The translations under genes were made by a program, and so were the position numbers. Shown one piece after another: positions 56,754 to 64,000 of a DNA stretch of 64,000 nucleotides. This DNA comes from Antilocapra americana (Eukaryota; Chordata; Mammalia; Artiodactyla; Antilocapridae). Positions within the stretch are counted from its first letter, which is position 1. Each line of letters opens with the position of its first letter. The notes under the pieces were generated by a model. The model worked only from the letters and a program-made list of their open reading frames with translations. It had not been told where the DNA came from and searched no databases. Location: the NCBI GenBank assembly GCA_007570785.1, contig ML664157.1:7644074-7708073 (forward strand), given 5' to 3'.

Positions 56754-56955
56754 GTGAGTGAAGTCGCTCAGTTGTGTCTGACTCTTTATGACCCCATGGA
56801 CTGTAGCCTACCAGGCTCCTCCGTCCATGGAATGTTCCAAGCAAGAGTACTGGAGTGGGTTGCCATTCCCTTCACCAGGGGATCTTCCCAACCCAGGGAT
56901 CAAACCCAGGTCTCCTGCATTGCAGGCAGATGCTTTACCATCTGAGCCACCATAG
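56754..56955 (-). mobile_element. Bov-tA SINE inserted in L1
   Basis: The minus strand reads tatggtggctcagatggtaa, agcatctgcctgcaatgcag, gagacctgggtttgatccct, then the BovA body ending gagcgacttcactcac. It separates L1 texts that are adjacent in the family (gcatgaaaacata, actaccatatata). Confidence 0.93.
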
Positions 56956-56978
56956 ACACTACCATATATAAAATATAT

Positions 56979-57491
56979 CAGTTCAGTTCAACTGCTCAGT
57001 TGTGTCTGACTCTTTGCAACCCCATGGGCTATAGCACACCAGGCCTCCCTGTCCATCACCAACTCCTTGAGTTTACTCAAGGTCATGCCCATTGAGTCGG
57101 TGATGACATCTAACCATCTCATCCTCTGTTGTCCACCTTTTCCCTTGCCTTCAATCTTTTCCAGCATCAGGGTCTTTTCCAAGGAGTCAGTTCTTTGCAT
57201 CAGGTGGCCAAAGTATTGGAGTTTCAGCTTCAACATCAGTCCTTCCAATGAATATTCAGGATTGATTTCCTTTAGGATGGGCTGATTGGATCTCCTTGTA
57301 GTCCAAAGGACTCTCAAGAGTCTTCTCCAACACCCCATCAGTTCTTCAGCGGTCAGTTTTCTTTATAGTCATCCATACATGACTACTGGAAAAACCATAG
57401 CTTTGACTAGACAGAACTTTGTTGGCAAAGTAATGTCTCTGCTTTTTAATATGTTGTCTAGGTTGGTCATAACTTTTCTTCCAAGGAGTGC
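56979..57491 (-). mobile_element. BovB 3' fragment inserted in L1
   Basis: Antisense BovB 3' end. The minus strand encodes [44 protein letters not shown] and [37 protein letters not shown] (56970-56978) and AAAATAAAT (57492-57500) flank it, one mismatch. Confidence 0.92.
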
Positions 57492-57646
57492 AAAATAAAT
57501 AGTCAGTGGGAATTTGCTGTATGACTCAGGGAACTCAAACTAGTGCTCTGTGACAATCTAGAGGTGTAGGATGGAGTGGGTGGTGGCAGGGAGGTTGAAG
57601 AGGGAGGGGACATATGTATAGCTATGGCTGATTCATGCTGATGTAT
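57492..57646 (+). mobile_element. L1 3' UTR, segment 3
   Basis: gtgggaatttgctgtatgac, tcagggaactcaaactagtg, ctctgtgacaatctagaggt, agggaggggacatatgtata, ggctgattcatgctgatgta is L1 3' UTR, interrupted by the solo LTR. Confidence 0.88.
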
Positions 57647-58810
57647 TGCCGGGAGCCGTCAGGATGCCCCCTTACTCGGATGACAAGGTCACGAGACTAA
57701 GAAAGTATTTGCAAAGCTGACTTTCTTTATCAGGGCATCCTGGGCAAGCCCCACCCTGGTATTTTTCTTGGAAGTTCTGTCCATGCTCGGAACATTGGCT
57801 CATCTCAGTAGGTCAGTCACAGTTGGAAAGAATTTGTCCTGAGATAATCCCCCCAGACCTTATCGACCAGAGGATCTGGGAAGGTGGATCACCTTCCCCG
57901 GGGGCTATGGAGGAATGAAAGGGACATTTAAATGGATTACTACTCATTACTGGGGAGTTTACCAAGAGTTCTCTGGGGGTCATGGCAAGGCCACCACCAG
58001 AAAGGCTCGTACTTGGGTCACCTTTCCACCTTCCACTCCCCTGACCACTCTACAGAGGAGGCTTGCTTCCTTGAAGAAATCAGGCTTGACAGAGACTTAG
58101 GAATGCTCATAATTGTGGCCAGCATAGTTGGAGATATTGATTGCTTTAGAATAATGTAGACATAGGAATTCGTTATAGTAGTTATAAGGTTAATAGGGTC
58201 TTATTGCTAAAGCGGTGCTGCTAAACTGTCTCTTAGTTCTCTTTCCTCTCTCTAAACTGTCTCTTTGTCCTCTTTCCTCTTCTCGTAAGAACTTGAGTAG
58301 GTTTACTAGAATAAACAGTCTCAAGCTTAAGCCCTTCCCTCTAGCTTCTACATAGTTGTACCTGATAAGAGAAATGTAACCTTTCTACTTAGGTTGATGT
58401 ACTTATCTTGATTGAATGAAGTATACTGAAGACATTCAAATGGTAATCATACTATTGTTAAATCTAATTACATAGAATTCTGACTTCTGCAAAGGGAATG
58501 TTTCATGATAGTTTGGGGAATAAACTCAATGATAAGGTTGCTATGGGAGGTAGAAAACAAAAAATTGTATAGAATGATAGGTGATGTAATGATGTAATGG
58601 GGATGTCTTTTGGCTATAAAAACTGTAAACCAACAACAATAAACGAGAGACTTCTCCACCGCCTTTTGGAGAGACTTCTCCATCACCTCACAAAACTAAC
58701 AGCAATAAAGAGAGACTGCTCCATCACCACACATGGACTCAGCTCAGTTCTTCCGCCGACGCCACTCATCCCTCAAGACTCCCGGACCCCGCCGGGGCTG
58801 GACCCCGGCA
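57647..58810 (+). mobile_element. Solo ERV LTR (class II/ERVK-like), 1164 bp
   Basis: Begins TGCCGGG and ends CCCCGGCA (TG...CA ends), flanked by a perfect 6-bp duplication ATGTAT (57641-57646 and 58811-58816). Removing the LTR and one copy restores L1 3' UTR text. Six-base duplications suit class II ERVs. It has no gag, pol or env and no adjacent primer-binding site, so it is the recombinant remnant of a provirus. A TATA-type box is at 58614-58620 and AATAAA motifs are at 58638-58643 and 58704-58709. The family name is uncertain. Confidence 0.9.
58614..58620 (+). promoter_or_regulatory. TATA-type box in the solo LTR
   Basis: CTATAAA followed by AACTG, about 190 bp before the LTR end. Predicted start about 30 bases downstream, near 58645, at the first of three gagagact(t/g)ctcca repeats. 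Prediction from position only. Confidence 0.55.
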
Positions 58811-58880
58811 ATGTATGGCAGAAACCAACACAGTATTGTAAAGCAATTATCCTTCAATTAAAAACAAATTTGAAAAAATA
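58811..58880 (+). mobile_element. L1 3' terminus, segment 4
   Basis: atgtatggcagaaaccaaca, cagtattgtaaagcaattat, ccttcaattaaaaacaaatt completes the L1 3' end after the LTR. Confidence 0.88.
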
Positions 58881-59866
58881 AAAAGAAAACACAAAAAATC
58901 TATGAGGTTTCATTATAGGTTAACTATCTCAATAGGATGTAAAATAAGTTTTGGATATTTTGGTAATGAAAACAAAGAGAAAATTAAGATAGATTATATA
59001 ATACTTTTACATTTTTGTGTGATATTACCCTCATTTTAAATTGCTGCTTAACTCTTTTTAAGTGTTTTCTTTCACAAGCAACCTGCAAACACATCTCCTT
59101 TAAATGATTCAAACAAAATGTTTACAATAAAATATGAATTCTACTAGCCTTCTCTGTCAGAAATACTTTTAACATATTATCCATGTCCTTGTGTTATTTT
59201 TTTCCTACATATTTTTGGCTGTCAATACATAAAAAGGAAGGCCTAGTGAGATCTACATGAGAGGGCTTCCCTGTAGGAGTTCTAATTGAAGTGAGCCTTG
59301 TCCTTGAAGGTTGTATCTTATATATATTAAAAAAGAAAGGGAAGACTATCACTAAAATGATAATATTTTTCTTACATATAGAAGAATAATGACTTAGAAT
59401 TTTTTCAAAGATCCCTGTATATTTCATTAACTATGTATTAAATTTTAAATTAAAAGAAACAACCTTGCTCCTCAAAACTATTGTCAATTTTAAAATACCA
59501 GTCAGTTTCTATGGGCACAGATGCAAAAAGACTTTAAGGCAGAGACTTAAATTTTAGGCCAGTTGGTAATGCTTGGATGGTTTAAAAAAAAAAAAATCTG
59601 CTAGAGGTTTGCATAAATTGTTTGGCAGTACTAGTATGCTGCAAACAGCTATTTTCCCCTCAGTTTTATGAATAACCTGGTTTCTTAACAGTCAAGTCAC
59701 AGTCCCAGTTTAGGATTTTTTTCCCTCCATATTCAGATTTAGTTACAGCACAAATAGATTATTCAAGCATTGAGGGCCCACAAATCAACTTAGAAGTCAT
59801 AGAATTGGGGATATTCTTTTATAAATCTCCATTAACTCTGTGTAGATCATATAATATCATCTATAT
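58881..59866. other. AT-rich unique DNA
   Basis: Nothing recognised; an A run lies at about 59584-59597. Confidence 0.45.
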
Positions 59867-59999
59867 CCCTGGAGGAGGGCAAAGCAACTCACTCCAGTAT
59901 TCTTGTCTGGAGACTCCCATGGACAGAGGATCCTGATGGGCTACAGTCCATAGGGTTTCAGAGTCAGACATGGCTGAAGCAACTTAGCACACACACACA
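59867..59999 (+). mobile_element. Bov-tA/BovA SINE fragment
   Basis: ccctggaggagggcaaagca, gtattcttgtctggagactc, ggctacagtccatagggttt, acttagcacacacacaca: the BovA body without the tRNA head. Confidence 0.9.
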
Positions 60000-60002
60000 T
60001 CC

Positions 60003-60100
60003 ATTTGTTAAATTCTTTACAACATCCATTTGCTGAGCATCTACTATGTGCTAGACATTTTGCTAGGGGACAACAATATCTAGTGAAAATAAGTAAATAT
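60003..60100 (-). mobile_element. Possible L2 remnant
   Basis: tgctgagcatctactatgtg, ctagacattttgctaggggac resembles the reverse of the L2 3' end. Short and old. Confidence 0.45.
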
Positions 60101-60179
60101 CTTGCTTTAAGCCTAGCAATAAAAATCAGCTAGATGAATGAAGATAAGTACTTTGAGGGGTTCTGGCATATATAGAAGC

Positions 60180-60220
60180 AAAAAAAAAAAAAAAAAAAGA
60201 AGAAGAAGAAGAAGAAAAAA
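60180..60220. repeat. A-rich/(GAA)n simple repeat
   Basis: A run followed by AGAAGAAGAAGAAGAAG and another A run. No retroelement body is seen upstream that would make it a tail. Confidence 0.85.
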
Positions 60221-61914
60221 CTGAAGAAAGAGAGCCAATATGAATTCTAGTAAGGTACAACTGCCTGTAGCCTGGCTTATTTTTGTTTCTCAGTAACTAA
60301 TATTATAGATTCTTCATTACAGGCCTGGTACAAATATTTAAAATTTAACAAGGGGTTCTTTTAATTTTGCTTTGGTTTTGGAGTCCTAAATGTGATGTTT
60401 TATAACTAGGCTTTGGGTGTAGATTTTCCGTCTATTAGTAACTGTTCTCTATACTTTGAATCAAAATTTGTTCTCCTTTTTACCAATCAGCTCCAATTTG
60501 AAGCATAATTCACCACCCAAGCCTTCTAGGCTCTATTCCACACTGCAGTATAATTTAAGGCCTTTCTGACAGCACCATATTTAGGACTGTTACTTGTATA
60601 GCTTAATTTTGTTGCGTAGGTTCACAATCAAGCTGTGATCTGCATGCAATCCAAGTGGGAGCTAGCTCATTTGAAAAGAATTAAGATCCAGTTGAGAATT
60701 AGCTAATAAATACAAAAGATTTGCTTAACCAAGTAAAGTACTTATAGGGCAGCGATTACTTGTAAGAGTTTTATCCTTTATGTTTAATATTCATGAGTGC
60801 TGATCCATGCATGAATTCTCTTAGTAAGCTCCCCCAAATACTAATTACATGGAAGTAGGGATATTGTATCTGCTTTAGCTATTTTTTTTGACAGATTACA
60901 TTGTAAGAAGTTTGCCCAGAGTGAATGTTCTAACACCTACTCAGAGTTCCAGCAAAAGCAGTTCTTTTCCAAAAATTTAAGCTCTGATGAAGCATCTTCC
61001 AGATATATGAATCATAATGCCTTGAAGAAATCCAATGAAACTCACTTTGTTTTGGGAATATTTGCTGAGTTGCATCGCACTAGAACTATTAGATGAGTTA
61101 TAACAGGCTTGAACATCTGAAGAAATCCTTAGAGCAGATCTAATGCTTTTTTGAAGTTCTAAGAAATTAGTTTTTCTTTTTTTTTTAATTCTTTTAGTTT
61201 CATTTATTTTCAGTGTAAATGTTCTGATTCACTTCTGTCTTGACAAGGGCTTGATGAAACATTTTTACTAATGTCACTTAAAATTGTGAACTTGTTCATT
61301 ATCTGTGTATTTTAAGCTTTATAACCCAAATTAGTTTTAACTTTGAAAAGCTGAAGTGGTAGTGAAAACTAATAACTTCTTGTTTTAGTCTGAAATTTAG
61401 TAAGTAGGAAGGATAAGAAACTACTTTTTATACCATAGTGATTGGCTATTCTCAATGACTACTGAAAATAGGACATGTAGAAACAGAGGGAGGAAATAAA
61501 CTTCTAAATAAGAACTAATGGGACTATGGAGATTAGTAGGATCCAGAATGTTTAACTGAGGTTAACTGGTTTCAAATTAATCCTTTCCCCCTTAAATCAA
61601 AAGTGACTGACTTTGTGGATAAACACTAATATGAGTTTAGATATTAACAATACAAACGAATATAGCATGAAGGATTTCTAGATGAATGTAGAGGTTTTCT
61701 GTAGTGAGCTAACCATGGGTCTAAGAGTGTGGTAAAATACTTTCACAAAAATAGGATTTCTGGCCCTCTGCAGTATTTAAGGGAACAATTTTAGGGGGCA
61801 TGTTGTAGAAAGAAAAAAAAAATTTCAGGATTAAAACTTAGGTTCAAGGATTCAATTTAATTGCCGATCTGACTTGGCAGTCTGTTAATAGGCCCAGTGG
61901 GAATGTTTTAAGAA
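60221..61914. other. AT-rich unique DNA
   Basis: 1.7 kb with no repeat, RNA gene or credible frame recognised. Confidence 0.45.
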
Positions 61915-62178
61915 TTGGATGAGAGATACAAATGAACCTATTTACAAAGCAGAAAATGACTCATAGACCTAGAGAACGAATTTATGGTTGCTGAGGGCTA
62001 ACCACCAAGGACCTACTGGGAACTCTACTTAATGTTATGTGTTAGCCTGGATGGGAGGGGAGTTCGCAGAGGAATGGATCCTTGTATATGTATAGCTGAG
62101 TCTCTTGGCTGTCCACCTGAAACTATTAGAACGTTGTCAATCGGCTACATCCCAATACAAAATAAAAAGTTTTAAAAA
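61915..62178 (+). mobile_element. Older L1 3' UTR fragment
   Basis: atacaaatgaacctatttac, ctcatagacctagagaacga, ccaaggacctactgggaact, tgtatatgtatagctgagtc, ctgtccacctgaaactatta, acatcccaatacaaaataaa with an A-rich end: the artiodactyl L1 3' terminus, somewhat diverged. Confidence 0.88.
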
Positions 62179-62261
62179 TATATGGGTAAGAAAAAAGTGG
62201 AGCAAAGGGAACAGAAAGAAAATACCAGCTGAAGAGCAAGGAACCCAGAGTTCAGTAACGG

Positions 62262-62457
62262 TGAGAGTGAAAGTCACTCAGTTGTGTCTGACTGCTTGTG
62301 ACCCCATCGACTCTACAGTCCATGGAATTCTCCAGACCAGACTACTGGAGTTGGTAGCCTTTCTCTTCTCCAGGGGATCTTCCCAACCTAGGGGTCGAAC
62401 CCAGGTGTCCCACATTGCAGGCTGATTCTTTACCAGCTGAGCCACAAGGGAAGCCCA
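62262..62457 (-). mobile_element. Bov-tA SINE
   Basis: The minus strand starts tgggcttcccttgtggctca, has cctgcaatgtgggacacctg and gttcgacccctaggttggga, then the BovA body. Confidence 0.92.
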
Positions 62458-62688
62458 GGGAAATGGTAATGGAAGCTTATTCTAAAAGCTCGTTAATAAT
62501 CTTATCAAAGCACCTATTAAGAGGCTTTGGAGAATCTGCCCAAATTCTTATATAGAAAGGAGGAGGAAGGATGGCTATAAATTACAAATCACATGAAGCA
62601 ACTGATCTAAACATGTGGTGGCTGATACCTATAATTACTATTTTAGATATTTATTGTTGGTTACTTATTTTTTTGAAGCATGTATTCA

Positions 62689-64000
62689 ACCAGATCATGA
62701 GCTCCTTATGGCAAAATTCAGGCTTAAATTGAAAAAAGTAGGGAAAACCAATAGGACATTCAGATATGACCATATCAAATCCCTTATGATTATACAGTGA
62801 AGGTGATGAATAGATTCAAGGGATTACATCTGGTAGACAGAATGCCTGAAAAACTATGGATGGAGGTTCATAACTTTGTTCAGGAGGCAATGACCAAAAC
62901 CATCCTAAAGAAAAAGAAATGAGAGATGGCAAAGTGGTTGTCTGAAGAGGCTTTGCAAATATTAATAGCTGAGGAAAGAAGAGAAGTCAAAGGCAAGGGG
63001 GAAAGGGAAAGATATACCCAATTGAACCTAACCAGACCTAACAGAAGCAGAAGATATTAAGAAGAGGTGGCAAGAATACACAGAAGAACTGTACAGAAAT
63101 AGATCTTAATGACCCAGATAACCATGATGGTGTGGTCACTCACCTAGAGCCAACATCCTGGAGTGTGAAGTCAAGTGGACCTTAGGAAGCATTACAACCA
63201 ACAAAGCTAGTGGAGGTGATGGAATTCCAGCTGAGTTATTTCAAATTCTAAATGATGATGCTGTGAAAGTGCTGCACTCAACATGCCAGCAAATTTGGAA
63301 AACTCAACAGTGGCCACAGGATTGGAAAAGGTTAGTTTTCATTCCAATCCCAAAGAAGGGCAATGCCAAAGAATGCTCAAACTATCACACAATGGCACTC
63401 ATTTTACATGCTAGCAAGGTAATGCTCAAAATCCTTCAAGCTAGGCTTCAACAGTTCATGAACCAAGAACTTCCAAATGTACAAGCTGGCTTTAGAAAAG
63501 GCAGAGGAACCAGAGATCAAATTGTCAACATCCATTGGATTAGAAAAAACAAGGAAATTCCAGAAAAATATCTATTTCTGCTTAATTGACTATGCTAAAG
63601 CCTTTGACTATGTGGATCACAACAAACTGTGGAAAATTTTTAAAGAGATGGGAATACCAGACCACCTTATCTGCCTCCTGAGAAACCTGTATGCAGGTTA
63701 AGGAGCAATAGTTAGAACTGGACATGAAACAGCAGACTGATTCAAAACTGGGAAAGGAGTACATCGGGGATGTACATTGTCACCTTGCTTATTTAACTTC
63801 TATGCAGAATACATCATTAGAAATGCCAGGCTAGAAAAAGCACAAGCTGGGATTAAGACTGCTGAGAGAAATATCAATAACTTTGGTTATGCATATGACA
63901 CTACCCTTAATGGCAGAAAGTGAAGAGGAACTAAAGGGCCTGTTGTTGAAAGTGAAAGGGGAGTGTGAAAAACTGGCTTAAAACTCAACATTCAAAAACT
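62689..64000 (+). mobile_element. BovB LINE, runs past the window end
   Basis: Starts at the end of the endonuclease (PDHELLMAKFRLKLKKVGKT) and continues through the linker. Several hundred bases of usual linker are shortened near 63035, where aaagatatacccaattgaac jumps to ctaacagaagcagaagat. The RT fingers (63263-63589: CQQIWKTQQWPQDWKRLVFIPIPKKGNAKECSNYHT, QARLQQFMNQELPNVQAGFRKGRGTRDQIVNI) and palm (63477-63701: NIYFCLIDYAKAFDYVDHNKLWKIFKEMGIPDHLICLL) follow. The catalytic box region near 63888 is damaged (tatgcatatgacactaccc encodes YAYD rather than YADD). Frameshifts throughout; a dead copy. Confidence 0.92.

Noticed and set aside
60180..60220. Poly(A) tail of a retroelement
   Set aside because: No element body is recognised upstream; treated as a simple repeat.

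Overview
The window looks like nuclear DNA of a ruminant, most likely a bovid. The evidence is the density of lineage-specific retroelements: BovB (RTE-type LINE), Bov-tA and Bov-A2 SINEs, CHR-type tRNA-derived SINEs, a ruminant-type L1, and a class II ERV LTR. The species cannot be told from these. I found no host protein-coding gene, no exon structure and no functional RNA gene. The DNA is AT-rich and intronic or intergenic in character. Repeat names are by recognition against remembered family consensus, not by computed alignment.

Layout. 1-5340: unique AT-rich DNA with a BovB 3' piece (+), MER5A, a BovB piece (-), a MaLR (MLT1-like) LTR split by BovB, and a Bov-tA. 5341-10507: one nested stack inside a single 12-bp target duplication. 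A Bov-tA SINE is split by a BovB (+, with inverted 5' end), which is itself split by a retrotransposed 28S rRNA fragment and by a 3.0-kb BovB (-). 10508-23190: mostly unclassified DNA with short BovB, Bov-tA, CHR, L2 and MIR pieces, a clean 5'-truncated L1 (16621-16912, 16-bp duplications) and an MLT2-like LTR (about 21590-22150). 23194-23405: a tiny A-tailed retrocopy of an L1 5' end. 24073-40115: ancient L2 and L1 remnants overlaid by SINEs, plus an internal BovB fragment. 40116-48020: Bov-tA next to an L1 3' end, Bov-A2 dimers, L1 and L2 remnants, and an MLT1 LTR.

48300-51322: the most coding-like part. 99 bp of ERV LTR end runs directly into the end of an L1 5' UTR, an intact 308-codon ORF1, and an ORF2 with complete endonuclease catalytic residues. 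ORF2 is then broken by a 10-N assembly gap and loses everything after the reverse-transcriptase FADD motif. 51323-52100 is an unclassified stretch that reads like an A-tailed transcript copy on the minus strand. 52371-52638 is a hAT-like element with a perfect 8-bp target duplication. 55965-58880 is an L1 3' end split by Bov-tA, BovB and a 1164-bp solo LTR with a perfect 6-bp duplication. The last 1.3 kb is a BovB (+) that runs off the window.

The genes here are parasitic. L1 ORF1p and ORF2p would act together in target-primed reverse transcription, and BovB ORF2 supplied the machinery for its own copies and, by family knowledge, for Bov-tA and Bov-A2. Every BovB copy here is broken. The main value of the window is its insertion record: target duplications and nesting give a relative order of events, and several junctions are unusual.
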